DNA from: Notolepis coatsorum | Taxonomy: Eukaryota > Chordata > Actinopteri > Aulopiformes > Paralepididae | Length of the DNA: 64,000 nt | Direction: 5' to 3' | NCBI GenBank assembly: GCA_963971535.1 | Contig: OZ020601.1 | Coordinates: 17,121,237 to 17,185,236 of the forward strand | Shown: one piece after another, positions 21,541 through 34,912 of the stretch | Numbering within the stretch: position 1 is the stretch's first letter | Layout of the letters: each line of letters begins with the position of its first letter | Translations under genes and position numbers: made by a program | The notes under the pieces: generated by a model | What the model was told of the DNA's origin: nothing | Seen by the model: only the letters and a program-made list of their open reading frames with translations | The model's database searches: none

Positions 21541-22116
21541 TATGTGTAACTTGTGAAATGAAAATATGTTTGATGATGCATATGAAGATAATGTTACAGA
21601 TGTATTAGGTTGGTAGACAGTTTTACTTTAGAAAATTAAGCGCTTTCAGCTATGATGCTTCATGGAGGTGGGACTGGCTTGGGAGTGGGGTTATATCTTT
21701 TAGCTCTTACATTGGTTGTCTGGTAAATTACAATCACTACAACTGTAATGGAAACATTTTAGAATGATGAATATATTTTTCAGATTTAAACATTGACATC
21801 ATTGACTTTGTTATTGTTAGCATTCTTACCAATATGATCCATCAATGAACACCATTTAATTTCTCGCGCCTGTTGTTTTGACTGCTGTTTGATTGGTTAC
21901 ACCTCTTGAATGATTAAGATCAGCAATTCTTTCTCAAACAGCAAGGCTGTTTTTTAACAACAATGCTATGCTGTATTCAGTAGTGTAATAGTATTCTATG
22001 AAGTTGTGTTGTATCTTCCTCTGATCGATATGTGCGTTATAGGCATGAACAGAAACAGCCATAAGTGAAAATGATGTTCCTGTGTACAGCTCCCTGTCCT
22101 AACTGATTGTGTGGTC

Positions 22117-22332
22117 AAGACTATACTTTCAGGGATCATTTCTATAGTTTCTGACTTGTGAAATGTGTTTCTAAGGTGTTTGGTTTTGCTAACCACGATG
22201 AAGAGATGCGATATTTCCTTCTGAGCGTGAAGAGGGCAGTGGGAAATGATTCAGTTCATATACTCTCTGTCATTGATGATCGTTCTTTGCTTCCTAGTGC
22301 TTCATTGAGGGAGGAAATATGTTCAGAGTGGC
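22117..22332 (+). ncRNA. U3 snoRNA gene, class B
   Basis: Class B, 216 nt, with upstream ataggcatg and ttgtgtggtc, downstream gaaacgaaaat. Confidence 0.9.
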
Positions 22333-22908
22333 TATGTGTAACTTGTGAAACGAAAATATGTTTGATGATGCATATGAAGATAATGTTACAGATGTATTAG
22401 GTTGGTAGACAGTTTTACTTTAGAAAATTAAGCGCTTTCAGCTATGATGCTTCATGGAGGTGGGACTGGCTTGGGAGTGGGGTTATATCTTTTAGCTCTT
22501 ACATTGGTTGTCTGGTAAATTACAATCACTACAACTGTAATGGAAACATTTTAGAATGATGAATATATTTGTCAGATTTAAACATTGAAATCATTGACTT
22601 TGTTATTGTTAGCATTCTTACCAATATGATCCATCAATGAACACCATTTAATTTCTCGCGCCTGTTGTTTTGACTGCTGTTTGATTGGTTACACCTCTTG
22701 AATGATTAAGATCAGCAATTCTTTCTCAAACAGCAAGGCTGTTTTTTAACAACAATGCTATGCTGTATTCAGTAGTGTAATAGTATTCTATGAAGTTGTG
22801 TTGTATCTTCCTCTGATCGATATGTGCGTTATAATCATGAACAGAAACAGCCATAAGTGAAGATGATGTTCCTGTGTACAGCTCCCTGTCCTAACTGATT
22901 GAGTGGTC

Positions 22909-23114
22909 AAGACTATACTTTCAGGGATCATTTCTATAGTTTCTGACTTGTGAAATGTGTTTCTAAGGTGTTTGGTTTTGCTAACCACGATGAAGAGATG
23001 AGATATTTCCTTCTGAGCGTGAAGAGGGCAGTGGGAAATGATTCAGTTCATATACTCTCTGTCATTGATGATCGTTCTTTGCTTCATTGAGGGAGGAAAT
23101 ATGTTCAGAGTGGC
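22909..23114 (+). ncRNA. U3 snoRNA gene, class Bd, mixed promoter
   Basis: Class Bd, 206 nt, gagatgAGat in helix II. The PSE region is a hybrid of the two versions: ccATaagtgaaGatg. Confidence 0.88.
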
Positions 23115-23690
23115 TATGTGTAACTTGTGAAATGAAAATATGTTTGATGATGCATATGAAGATAATGTTACAGATGTATTAGGTTGGTAGACAGTTTTAC
23201 TTTAGAAAATTAAGCGCTTTCAGCTATGATGCTTCATGGAGGTGGGACTGGCTTGGGAGTGGGGTTATATCTTTTAGCTCTTACATTGGTTGTCTGGTAA
23301 ATTACAATCACTACAACTGTAATGGAAACATTTTAGAATGATGAATATATTTGTCAGATTTAAACATTGAAATCATTGACTTTGTTATTGTTAGCATTCT
23401 TACCAATATGATCCATCAATGAACACCATTTAATTTCTCGCGCCTGTTGTTTTGACTGCTGTTTGATTGGTTACACCTCTTGAATGATTAAGATCAGCAA
23501 TTCTTTCTCAAACAGCAAGGCTGTTTTTTAACAACAATGCTATGCTGTATTCAGTAGTGTAATAGTATTCTATGAAGTTGTGTTGTATCTTCCTCTGATC
23601 GATATGTGCGTTATAATCATGAACAGAAACAGCCGTAAGTGAAGATGATGTTCCTGTGTACAGCTCCCTGTCCTAACTGATTGAGTGGTC

Positions 23691-23906
23691 AAGACTATAC
23701 TTTCAGGGATCATTTCTATAGTTTCTGACTTGTGAAATGTGTTTCTAAGGTGTTTGGTTTTGCTAACCACGATGAAGAGATGCGATATTTCCTTCTGAGC
23801 GTGAAGAGGGCAGTGGGAAATGATTAAGTTCATATACTCACTGTCATTGATGATCGTTCTTTGCTTCCTAGTGCTTCATTGAGGGAGGAAATATGTTCAG
23901 AGTGGC
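23691..23906 (+). ncRNA. U3 snoRNA gene, class A
   Basis: Class A, 216 nt; opens the second pentamer and lacks the -12 change of its counterpart at 19753. Confidence 0.9.
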
Positions 23907-24482
23907 TATGTTTAACTTGTGAAATGAAAATATGTTTGATGATGCATATGAAGATAATGTTACAGATGTATTAGGTTGGTAGACAGTTTTACTTTAGAAA
24001 ATTAAGCGCTTTCAGCTATGATGCTTCATGGAGGTGGGACTGGCTTGGGAGTGGGGTTATATCTTTTAGCTCTTACATTGGTTGTCTGGTAAATTACAAT
24101 CACTACAACTGTAATGGAAACATTTTAGAATGATGAATATATTTGTCAGATTTAAACATTGAAATCATTGACTTTGTTATTGTTAGCATTCTTACCAATA
24201 TGATCCATCAATGAACACCATTTAATTTCTCGCGCCTGTTGTTTTGACTGCTGTTTGATTGGTTACACCTCTTGAATGATTAAGATCAGCAATTCTTTCT
24301 CAAACAGCAAGGCTGTTTTTTAACAACAATGCTATGCTGTATTCAGTAGTGTAATAGTATTCTATGAAGTTGTGTTGTATCTTCCTCTGATCGATATGTG
24401 CGTTATAATCATGAACAGAAACAGCCATAAGTGAAAATGATGTTCCTGTGTACAGCTCCCTGTCCTAACTGATTGAGTGGTC

Positions 24483-24688
24483 AAGACTATACTTTCAGGG
24501 ATCATTTCTATAGTTTCTGACTTGTGAAATGTGTTTCTAAGGTGTTTGGTTTTGCTAACCACGATGAAGAGATGCAATATTTCCTTCTGAGCGTGAAGAG
24601 GGCAGTGGGAAATGATTCAGTTCATATACTCTCTGTCATTGATGATCGTTCTTTGCTTCATTGAGGGAGGAAATATGTTCAGAGTGGC
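24483..24688 (+). ncRNA. U3 snoRNA gene, class Bd
   Basis: Class Bd, 206 nt, gagatgCAat; counterpart of 20545. Confidence 0.88.
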
Positions 24689-25264
24689 TATGTGTAACTT
24701 GTGAAATGAAAATATGTTTGATGATGCATATGAAGATAATGTTACAGATGTATTAGGTTGGTAGACAGTTTTACTTTAGAAAATTAAGCGCTTTCAGCTA
24801 TGATGCTTCATGGAGGTGGGACTGGCTTGGGAGTGGGGTTATATCTTTTAGCTCTTACATTGGTTGTCTGGTAAATTACAATCACTACAACTGTAATGGA
24901 AACATTTTAGAATGATGAATATATTTTTCAGATTTAAACATTGAAATCATTGACTTTGTTATTGTTAGCATTCTTACCAATATGATCCATCAATGAACAC
25001 CATTTAATTTCTCGCGCCTGTTGTTTTGACTGCTGTTTGATTGGTTACACCTCTTGAATGATTAAGATCAGCAATTCTTTCTCAAACAGCAAGGCTGTTT
25101 TTTAACAACAATGCTATGCTGTATTCAGTAGTGTAATAGTATTCTATGAAGTTGTGTTGTATCTTCCTCTGATCGATATGTGCGTTATAATCATGAACAG
25201 AAACAGCCATAAGTGAAAATGATGTTCCTGTGTACAGCTCCCTGTCCTAACTGATTGAGTGGTC

Positions 25265-25478
25265 AAGACTATACTTTCAGGGATCATTTCTATAGTTTCT
25301 GACTTGTGAAATGTGTTTCTAAGGTGTTTGGTTTTGCTAACCACGATGAAGAGATGCGATATTTCCTTCTGAGCGTGAAGAGGGCAGTGGGAAATGATTC
25401 AGTTCATATACTCTGTCATTGATGATCGTTCTTTGCTTCCTAGTGCTTCATTGAGGGAGGAAATATGTTCAGAGTGGC
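25265..25478 (+). ncRNA. U3 snoRNA gene, class B'
   Basis: Class B', 214 nt; counterpart of 21327 with the ttgacatcattg spacer. Confidence 0.88.
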
Positions 25479-26054
25479 TATGTGTAACTTGTGAAATGAA
25501 AATATGTTTGATGATGCATATGAAGATAATGTTACAGATGTATTAGGTTGGTAGACAGTTTTACTTTAGAAAATTAAGCGCTTTCAGCTATGATGCTTCA
25601 TGGAGGTGGGACTGGCTTGGGAGTGGGGTTATATCTTTTAGCTCTTACATTGGTTGTCTGGTAAATTACAATCACTACAACTGTAATGGAAACATTTTAG
25701 AATGATGAATATATTTTTCAGATTTAAACATTGACATCATTGACTTTGTTATTGTTAGCATTCTTACCAATATGATCCATCAATGAACACCATTTAATTT
25801 CTCGCGCCTGTTGTTTTGACTGCTGTTTGATTGGTTACACCTCTTGAATGATTAAGATCAGCAATTCTTTCTCAAACAGCAAGGCTGTTTTTTAACAACA
25901 ATGCTATGCTGTATTCAGTAGTGTAATAGTATTCTATGAAGTTGTGTTGTATCTTCCTCTGATCGATATGTGCGTTATAGGCATGAACAGAAACAGCCAT
26001 AAGTGAAAATGATGTTCCTGTGTACAGCTCCCTGTCCTAACTGATTGAGTGGTC

Positions 26055-26270
26055 AAGACTATACTTTCAGGGATCATTTCTATAGTTTCTGACTTGTGAA
26101 ATGTGTTTCTAAGGTGTTTGGTTTTGCTAACCACGATGAAGAGATGCGATATTTCCTTCTGAGCGTGAAGAGGGCAGTGGGAAATGATTCAGTTCATATA
26201 CTCTCTGTCATTGATGATCGTTCTTTGCTTCCTAGTGCTTCATTGAGGGAGGAAATATGTTCAGAGTGGC
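26055..26270 (+). ncRNA. U3 snoRNA gene, class B
   Basis: Class B, 216 nt, upstream ataggcatg but the common ttgagtggtc before the start, so it differs from its counterpart at 22117 by one exchange or point change. Confidence 0.9.
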
Positions 26271-26846
26271 TATGTGTAACTTGTGAAACGAAAATATGTT
26301 TGATGATGCATATGAAGATAATGTTACAGATGTATTAGGTTGGTAGACAGTTTTACTTTAGAAAATTAAGCGCTTTCAGCTATGATGCTTCATGGAGGTG
26401 GGACTGGCTTGGGAGTGGGGTTATATCTTTTAGCTCTTACATTGGTTGTCTGGTAAATTACAATCACTACAACTGTAATGGAAACATTTTAGAATGATGA
26501 ATATATTTGTCAGATTTAAACATTGAAATCATTGACTTTGTTATTGTTAGCATTCTTACCAATATGATCCATCAATGAACACCATTTAATTTCTCGCGCC
26601 TGTTGTTTTGACTGCTGTTTGATTGGTTACACCTCTTGAATGATTAAGATCAGCAATTCTTTCTCAAACAGCAAGGCTGTTTTTTAACAACAATGCTATG
26701 CTGTATTCAGTAGTGTAATAGTATTCTATGAAGTTGTGTTGTATCTTCCTCTGATCGATATGTGCGTTATAATCATGAACAGAAACAGCCATAAGTGAAG
26801 ATGATGTTCCTGTGTACAGCTCCCTGTCCTAACTGATTGAGTGGTC

Positions 26847-27052
26847 AAGACTATACTTTCAGGGATCATTTCTATAGTTTCTGACTTGTGAAATGTGTTT
26901 CTAAGGTGTTTGGTTTTGCTAACCACGATGAAGAGATGAGATATTTCCTTCTGAGCGTGAAGAGGGCAGTGGGAAATGATTCAGTTCATATACTCTCTGT
27001 CATTGATGATCGTTCTTTGCTTCATTGAGGGAGGAAATATGTTCAGAGTGGC
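26847..27052 (+). ncRNA. U3 snoRNA gene, class Bd, mixed promoter
   Basis: Class Bd, 206 nt, gagatgAGat, hybrid PSE ccATaagtgaaGatg. Downstream acttgtCaaatg, which its counterpart at 22909 lacks. Confidence 0.88.
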
Positions 27053-27628
27053 TATGTGTAACTTGTCAAATGAAAATATGTTTGATGATGCATATGAAGA
27101 TAATGTTACAGATGTATTAGGTTGGTAGACAGTTTTACTTTAGAAAATTAAGCGCTTTCAGCTATGATGCTTCATGGAGGTGGGACTGGCTTGGGAGTGG
27201 GGTTATATCTTTTAGCTCTTACATTGGTTGTCTGGTAAATTACAATCACTACAACTGTAATGGAAACATTTTAGAATGATGAATATATTTGTCAGATTTA
27301 AACATTGAAATCATTGACTTTGTTATTGTTAGCATTCTTACCAATATGATCCATCAATGAACACCATTTAATTTCTCGCGCCTGTTGTTTTGACTGCTGT
27401 TTGATTGGTTACACCTCTTGAATGATTAAGATCAGCAATTCTTTCTCAAACAGCAAGGCTGTTTTTTAACAACAATGCTATGCTGTATTCAGTAGTGTAA
27501 TAGTATTCTATGAAGTTGTGTTGTATCTTCCTCTGATCGATATGTGCGTTATAATCATGAACAGAAACAGCCGTAAGTGAAGATGATGTTCCTGTGTACA
27601 GCTCCCTGTCCTAACTGATTGAGTGGTC

Positions 27629-27844
27629 AAGACTATACTTTCAGGGATCATTTCTATAGTTTCTGACTTGTGAAATGTGTTTCTAAGGTGTTTGGTTTTG
27701 CTAACCACGATGAAGAGATGCGATATTTCCTTCTGAGCGTGAAGAGGGCAGTGGGAAATGATTAAGTTCATATACTCACTGTCATTGATGATCGTTCTTT
27801 GCTTCCTAGTGCTTCATTGAGGGAGGAAATATGTTCAGAGTGGC
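27629..27844 (+). ncRNA. U3 snoRNA gene, class A
   Basis: Class A, 216 nt; opens the first 2356-bp trimer. Confidence 0.9.
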
Positions 27845-28420
27845 TATGTTTAACTTGTGAAATGAAAATATGTTTGATGATGCATATGAAGATAATGTTA
27901 CAGATGTATTAGGTTGGTAGACAGTTTTACTTTAGAAAATTAAGCGCTTTCAGCTATGATGCTTCATGGAGGTGGGACTGGCTTGGGAGTGGGGTTATAT
28001 CTTTTAGCTCTTACATTGGTTGTCTGGTAAATTACAATCACTACAACTGTAATGGAAACATTTTAGAATGATGAATATATTTTTCAGATTTAAACATTGA
28101 AATCATTGACTTTGTTATTGTTAGCATTCTTACCAATATGATCCATCAATGAACACCATTTAATTTCTCGCGCCTGTTGTTTTGACTGCTGTTTGATTGG
28201 TTACACCTCTTGAATGATTAAGATCAGCAATTCTTTCTCAAACAGCAAGGCTGTTTTTTAACAACAATGCTATGCTGTATTCAGTAGTGTAATAGTATTC
28301 TATGAAGTTGTGTTGTATCTTCCTCTGATCGATATGTGCGTTATAATCATGAACAGAAACAGCCGTAAGTGAAGATGATGTTCCTGTGTACAGCTCCCTG
28401 TCCTAACTGATTGAGTGGTC

Positions 28421-28626
28421 AAGACTATACTTTCAGGGATCATTTCTATAGTTTCTGACTTGTGAAATGTGTTTCTAAGGTGTTTGGTTTTGCTAACCAC
28501 GATGAAGAGATGAGATATTTCCTTCTGAGCGTGAAGAGGGCAGTGGGAAATGATTCAGTTCATATACTCTCTGTCATTGATGATCGTTCTTTGCTTCATT
28601 GAGGGAGGAAATATGTTCAGAGTGGC
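28421..28626 (+). ncRNA. U3 snoRNA gene, class Bd, class A promoter
   Basis: Class Bd body, 206 nt, gagatgAGat, behind the class A PSE version ccGTAAGTGAAGATG: a promoter/body mosaic. Confidence 0.88.
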
Positions 28627-29202
28627 TATGTGTAACTTGTGAAATGAAAATATGTTTGATGATGCATATGAAGATAATGTTACAGATGTATTAGGTTGGT
28701 AGACAGTTTTACTTTAGAAAATTAAGCGCTTTCAGCTATGATGCTTCATGGAGGTGGGACTGGCTTGGGAGTGGGGTTATATCTTTTAGCTCTTACATTG
28801 GTTGTCTGGTAAATTACAATCACTACAACTGTAATGGAAACATTTTAGAATGATGAATATATTTTTCAGATTTAAACATTGAAATCATTGACTTTGTTAT
28901 TGTTAGCATTCTTACCAATATGATCCATCAATGAACACCATTTAATTTCTTGCGCCTGTTGTTTTGACTGCTGTTTGATTGGTTACACCTCTTGAATGAT
29001 TAAGATCAGCAATTCTTTCTCAAACAGCAAGGCTGTTTTTTAACAACAATGCTATGCTGTATTCAGTAGTGTAATAGTATTCTATGAAGTTGTGTTGTAT
29101 CTTCCTCTGATCGATATGTGCGTTATAATCATGAACAGAAACAGCCGTAAGTGAAGATGATGTTCCTGTGTACAGCTCCCTGTCCTAACTGATTGAGTGG
29201 TC

Positions 29203-29408
29203 AAGACTATACTTTCAGGGATCATTTCTATAGTTTCTGACTTGTGAAATGTGTTTCTAAGGTGTTTGGTTTTGCTAACCACGATGAAGAGATGAGATAT
29301 TTCCTTCTGAGCGTGAAGAGGGCAGTGGGAAATGATTCAGTTCATATACTCTCTGTCATTGATGATCGTTCTTTGCTTCATTGAGGGAGGAAATATGTTC
29401 AGAGTGGC
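29203..29408 (+). ncRNA. U3 snoRNA gene, class Bd, class A promoter
   Basis: Same mosaic type as 28421, 206 nt, with acttgtCaaatg downstream and ttctTgcgcc upstream at about -253. Confidence 0.88.
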
Positions 29409-29984
29409 TATGTGTAACTTGTCAAATGAAAATATGTTTGATGATGCATATGAAGATAATGTTACAGATGTATTAGGTTGGTAGACAGTTTTACTTTAGA
29501 AAATTAAGCGCTTTCAGCTATGATGCTTCATGGAGGTGGGACTGGCTTGGGAGTGGGGTTATATCTTTTAGCTCTTACATTGGTTGTCTGGTAAATTACA
29601 ATCACTACAACTGTAATGGAAACATTTTAGAATGATGAATATATTTGTCAGATTTAAACATTGAAATCATTGACTTTGTTATTGTTAGCATTCTTACCAA
29701 TATGATCCATCAATGAACACCATTTAATTTCTCGCGCCTGTTGTTTTGACTGCTGTTTGATTGGTTACACCTCTTGAATGATTAAGATCAGCAATTCTTT
29801 CTCAAACAGCAAGGCTGTTTTTTAACAACAATGCTATGCTGTATTCAGTAGTGTAATAGTATTCTATGAAGTTGTGTTGTATCTTCCTCTGATCGATATG
29901 TGCATTATAATCATGAACAGAAACAGCCGTAAGTGAAGATGATGTTCCTGTGTACAGCTCCCTGTCCTAACTGATTGAGTGGTC

Positions 29985-30200
29985 AAGACTATACTTTCAG
30001 GGATCATTTCTATAGTTTCTGACTTGTGAAATGTGTTTCTAAGGTGTTTGGTTTTGCTAACCACGATGAAGAGATGCGATATTTCCTTCTGAGCGTGAAG
30101 AGGGCAGTGGGAAATGATTAAGTTCATATACTCACTGTCATTGATGATCGTTCTTTGCTTCCTAGTGCTTCATTGAGGGAGGAAATATGTTCAGAGTGGC
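29985..30200 (+). ncRNA. U3 snoRNA gene, class A
   Basis: Class A, 216 nt. Upstream gtgcAttataatc about 80 nt before the start, shared with 32341 and 48891. Confidence 0.9.
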
Positions 30201-30776
30201 TATGTTTAACTTGTGAAATGAAAATATGTTTGATGATGCATATGAAGATAATGTTACAGATGTATTAGGTTGGTAGACAGTTTTACTTTAGAAAATTAAG
30301 CGCTTTCAGCTATGATGCTTCATGGAGGTGGGACTGGCTTGGGAGTGGGGTTATATCTTTTAGCTCTTACATTGGTTGTCTGGTAAATTACAATCACTAC
30401 AACTGTAATGGAAACATTTTAGAATGATGAATATATTTTTCAGATTTAAACATTGAAATCATTGACTTTGTTATTGTTAGCATTCTTACCAATATGATCC
30501 ATCAATGAACACCATTTAATTTCTCGCGCCTGTTGTTTTGACTGCTGTTTGATTGGTTACACCTCTTGAATGATTAAGATCAGCAATTCTTTCTCAAACA
30601 GCAAGGCTGTTTTTTAACAACAATGCTATGCTGTATTCAGTAGTGTAATAGTATTCTATGAAGTTGTGTTGTATCTTCCTCTGATCGATATGTGCGTTAT
30701 AATCATGAACAGAAACAGCCGTAAGTGAAGATGATGTTCCTGTGTACAGCTCCCTGTCCTAACTGATTGAGTGGTC

Positions 30777-30982
30777 AAGACTATACTTTCAGGGATCATT
30801 TCTATAGTTTCTGACTTGTGAAATGTGTTTCTAAGGTGTTTGGTTTTGCTAACCACGATGAAGAGATGAGATATTTCCTTCTGAGCGTGAAGAGGGCAGT
30901 GGGAAATGATTCAGTTCATATACTCTCTGTCATTGATGATCGTTCTTTGCTTCATTGAGGGAGGAAATATGTTCAGAGTGGC
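30777..30982 (+). ncRNA. U3 snoRNA gene, class Bd, class A promoter
   Basis: 206 nt; counterpart of 28421 in the second trimer, no further changes. Confidence 0.88.
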
Positions 30983-31558
30983 TATGTGTAACTTGTGAAA
31001 TGAAAATATGTTTGATGATGCATATGAAGATAATGTTACAGATGTATTAGGTTGGTAGACAGTTTTACTTTAGAAAATTAAGCGCTTTCAGCTATGATGC
31101 TTCATGGAGGTGGGACTGGCTTGGGAGTGGGGTTATATCTTTTAGCTCTTACATTGGTTGTCTGGTAAATTACAATCACTACAACTGTAATGGAAACATT
31201 TTAGAATGATGAATATATTTTTCAGATTTAAACATTGAAATCATTGACTTTGTTATTGTTAGCATTCTTACCAATATGATCCATCAATGAACACCATTTA
31301 ATTTCTTGCGCCTGTTGTTTTGACTGCTGTTTGATTGGTTACACCTCTTGAATGATTAAGATCAGCAATTCTTTCTCAAACAGCAAGGCTGTTTTTTAAC
31401 AACAATGCTATGCTGTATTCAGTAGTGTAATAGTATTCTATGAAGTTGTGTTGTATCTTCCTCTGATCGATATGTGCGTTATAATCATGAACAGAAACAG
31501 CCGTAAGTGAAGATGATGTTCCTGTGTACAGCTCCCTGTCCTAACTGATTGAGTGGTC

Positions 31559-31764
31559 AAGACTATACTTTCAGGGATCATTTCTATAGTTTCTGACTTG
31601 TGAAATGTGTTTCTAAGGTGTTTGGTTTTGCTAACCACGATGAAGAGATGAGATATTTCCTTCTGAGCGTGAAGAGGGCAGTGGGAAATGATTCAGTTCA
31701 TATACTCTCTGTCATTGATGATCGTTCTTTGCTTCATTGAGGGAGGAAATATGTTCAGAGTGGC
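31559..31764 (+). ncRNA. U3 snoRNA gene, class Bd, class A promoter
   Basis: 206 nt; counterpart of 29203 with the same ttctTgcgcc and acttgtCaaatg flanks. Confidence 0.88.
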
Positions 31765-32340
31765 TATGTGTAACTTGTCAAATGAAAATATGTTTGATGA
31801 TGCATATGAAGATAATGTTACAGATGTATTAGGTTGGTAGACAGTTTTACTTTAGAAAATTAAGCGCTTTCAGCTATGATGCTTCATGGAGGTGGGACTG
31901 GCTTGGGAGTGGGGTTATATCTTTTAGCTCTTACATTGGTTGTCTGGTAAATTACAATCACTACAACTGTAATGGAAACATTTTAGAATGATGAATATAT
32001 TTGTCAGATTTAAACATTGAAATCATTGACTTTGTTATTGTTAGCATTCTTACCAATATGATCCATCAATGAACACCATTTAATTTCTCGCGCCTGTTGT
32101 TTTGACTGCTGTTTGATTGGTTACACCTCTTGAATGATTAAGATCAGCAATTCTTTCTCAAACAGCAAGGCTGTTTTTTAACAACAATGCTATGCTGTAT
32201 TCAGTAGTGTAATAGTATTCTATGAAGTTGTGTTGTATCTTCCTCTGATCGATATGTGCATTATAATCATGAACAGAAACAGCCGTAAGTGAAGATGATG
32301 TTCCTGTGTACAGCTCCCTGTCCTAACTGATTGAGTGGTC

Positions 32341-32556
32341 AAGACTATACTTTCAGGGATCATTTCTATAGTTTCTGACTTGTGAAATGTGTTTCTAAGG
32401 TGTTTGGTTTTGCTAACCACGATGAAGAGATGCGATATTTCCTTCTGAGCGTGAAGAGGGCAGTGGGAAATGATTAAGTTCATATACTCACTGTCATTGA
32501 TGATCGTTCTTTGCTTCCTAGTGCTTCATTGAGGGAGGAAATATGTTCAGAGTGGC
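32341..32556 (+). ncRNA. U3 snoRNA gene, class A
   Basis: Class A, 216 nt, upstream gtgcAttataatc; opens the third trimer. Confidence 0.9.
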
Positions 32557-33132
32557 TATGTTTAACTTGTGAAATGAAAATATGTTTGATGATGCATATG
32601 AAGATAATGTTACAGATGTATTAGGTTGGTAGACAGTTTTACTTTAGAAAATTAAGCGCTTTCAGCTATGATGCTTCATGGAGGTGGGACTGGCTTGGGA
32701 GTGGGGTTATATCTTTTAGCTCTTACATTGGTTGTCTGGTAAATTACAATCACTACAACTGTAATGGAAACATTTTAGAATGATGAATATATTTTTCAGA
32801 TTTAAACATTGAAATCATTGACTTTGTTATTGTTAGCATTCTTACCAATATGATCCATCAATGAACACCATTTAATTTCTCGCGCCTGTTGTTTTGACTG
32901 CTGTTTGATTGGTTACACCTCTTGAATGATTAAGATCAGCAATTCTTTCTCAAACAGCAAGGCTGTTTTTTAACAACAATGCTATGCTGTATTCAGTAGT
33001 GTAATAGTATTCTATGAAGTTGTGTTGTATCTTCCTCTGATCGATATGTGCGTTATAATCATGAACAGAAACAGCCGTAAGTGAAGATGATGTTCCTGTG
33101 TACAGCTCCCTGTCCTAACTGATTGAGTGGTC

Positions 33133-33338
33133 AAGACTATACTTTCAGGGATCATTTCTATAGTTTCTGACTTGTGAAATGTGTTTCTAAGGTGTTTGGT
33201 TTTGCTAACCACAATGAAGAGATGAGATATTTCCTTCTGAGCGTGAAGAGGGCAGTGGGAAATGATTCAGTTCATATACTCTCTGTCATTGATGATCGTT
33301 CTTTGCTTCATTGAGGGAGGAAATATGTTCAGAGTGGC
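33133..33338 (+). ncRNA. U3 snoRNA gene, class Bd, box C' mutated
   Basis: 206 nt, class A promoter. Private G-to-A at 33213 changes box C' from CGATGA to CAATGA; this is next to the C'/B kink-turn element, so binding of the 15.5K/U3-55K proteins may be affected. acttgtCaaatg downstream. Confidence 0.85.
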
Positions 33339-33914
33339 TATGTGTAACTTGTCAAATGAAAATATGTTTGATGATGCATATGAAGATAATGTTACAGATG
33401 TATTAGGTTGGTAGACAGTTTTACTTTAGAAAATTAAGCGCTTTCAGCTATGATGCTTCATGGAGGTGGGACTGGCTTGGGAGTGGGGTTATATCTTTTA
33501 GCTCTTACATTGGTTGTCTGGTAAATTACAATCACTACAACTGTAATGGAAACATTTTAGAATGATGAATATATTTTTCAGATTTAAACATTGAAATCAT
33601 TGACTTTGTTATTGTTAGCATTCTTACCAATATGATCCATCAATGAACACCATTTAATTTCTTGCGCCTGTTGTTTTGACTGCTGTTTGATTGGTTACAC
33701 CTCTTGAATGATTAAGATCAGCAATTCTTTCTCAAACAGCAAGGCTGTTTTTTAACAACAATGCTATGCTGTATTCAGTAGTGTAATAGTATTCTATGAA
33801 GTTGTGTTGTATCTTCCTCTGATCGATATGTGCGTTATAATCATGAACAGAAACAGCCGTAAGTGAAGATGATGTTCCTGTGTACAGCTCCCTGTCCTAA
33901 CTGATTGAGTGGTC

Positions 33915-34120
33915 AAGACTATACTTTCAGGGATCATTTCTATAGTTTCTGACTTGTGAAATGTGTTTCTAAGGTGTTTGGTTTTGCTAACCACGATGAA
34001 GAGATGAGATATTTCCTTCTGAGCGTGAAGAGGGCAGTGGGAAATGATTCAGTTCATATACTCTCTGTCATTGATGATCGTTCTTTGCTTCATTGAGGGA
34101 GGAAATATGTTCAGAGTGGC
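33915..34120 (+). ncRNA. U3 snoRNA gene, class Bd, class A promoter
   Basis: 206 nt; ttctTgcgcc upstream but normal acttgtGaaatg downstream, the reverse arrangement of markers from 33133. The next spacer has catgAaggtggg. Confidence 0.88.
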
Positions 34121-34696
34121 TATGTGTAACTTGTGAAATGAAAATATGTTTGATGATGCATATGAAGATAATGTTACAGATGTATTAGGTTGGTAGACAG
34201 TTTTACTTTAGAAAATTAAGCGCTTTCAGCTATGATGCTTCATGAAGGTGGGACTGGCTTGGGAGTGGGGTTATATCTTTTAGCTCTTACATTGGTTGTC
34301 TGGTAAATTACAATCACTACAACTGTAATGGAAACATTTTAGAATGATGAATATATTTGTCAGATTTAAACATTGAAATCATTGACTTTGTTATTGTTAG
34401 CATTCTTACCAATATGATCCATCAATGAACACCATTTAATTTCTCGCGCCTGTTGTTTTGACTGCTGTTTGATTGGTTACACCTCTTGAATGATTAAGAT
34501 CAGCAATTCTTTCTCAAACAGCAAGGCTGTTTTTTAACAACAATGCTATGCTGTATTCAGTAGTGTAATAGTATTCTATGAAGTTGTGTTGTATCTTCCT
34601 CTGATCGATATGTGCGTTATAATCATGAACAGAAACAGCCGTAAGTGAAGATGATGTTCCTGTGTACAGCTCCCTGTCCTAACTGATTGAGTGGTC

Positions 34697-34912
34697 AAGA
34701 CTATACTTTCAGGGATCATTTCTATAGTTTCTGACTTGTGAAATGTGTTTCTAAGGTGTTTGGTTTTGCTAACCACGATGAAGAGATGCGATATTTCCTT
34801 CTGAGCGTGAAGAGGGCAGTGGGAAATGATTAAGTTCATATACTCACTGTCATTGATGATCGTTCTTTGCTTCCTAGTGCTTCATTGAGGGAGGAAATAT
34901 GTTCAGAGTGGC
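34697..34912 (+). ncRNA. U3 snoRNA gene, class A
   Basis: Class A, 216 nt, identical to the reference at all diagnostic sites. Confidence 0.9.

Larger units (their letters stand above)
19753..27628 (+). repeat. Higher-order repeat: two 3938-bp pentamers
   Basis: Two five-unit blocks start at U3 positions 19753 and 23691, each ordered A, Bd, B', B, Bd. Shared private markers are tgacatcattg in the third spacer (about 21795 and 25733), ataggcatg upstream of the fourth U3, and the mixed promoter ccataagtgaagatg plus gagatgagat in the fifth unit. The four-unit segment 37855-41010 (A, Bd, B', B) has the same markers and looks like another derived copy. Confidence 0.9.
27629..34696 (+). repeat. 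Higher-order repeat: three 2356-bp trimers
   Basis: Three blocks start at U3 positions 27629, 29985 and 32341, each ordered A, Bd, Bd with both Bd copies behind a class A-type promoter. The period is exactly 2356 bp each time (792+782+782). Markers include ttcttgcgcc in place of ttctcgcgcc (28949, 31305, 33661) and acttgtcaaatg downstream of some Bd copies. Confidence 0.9.
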
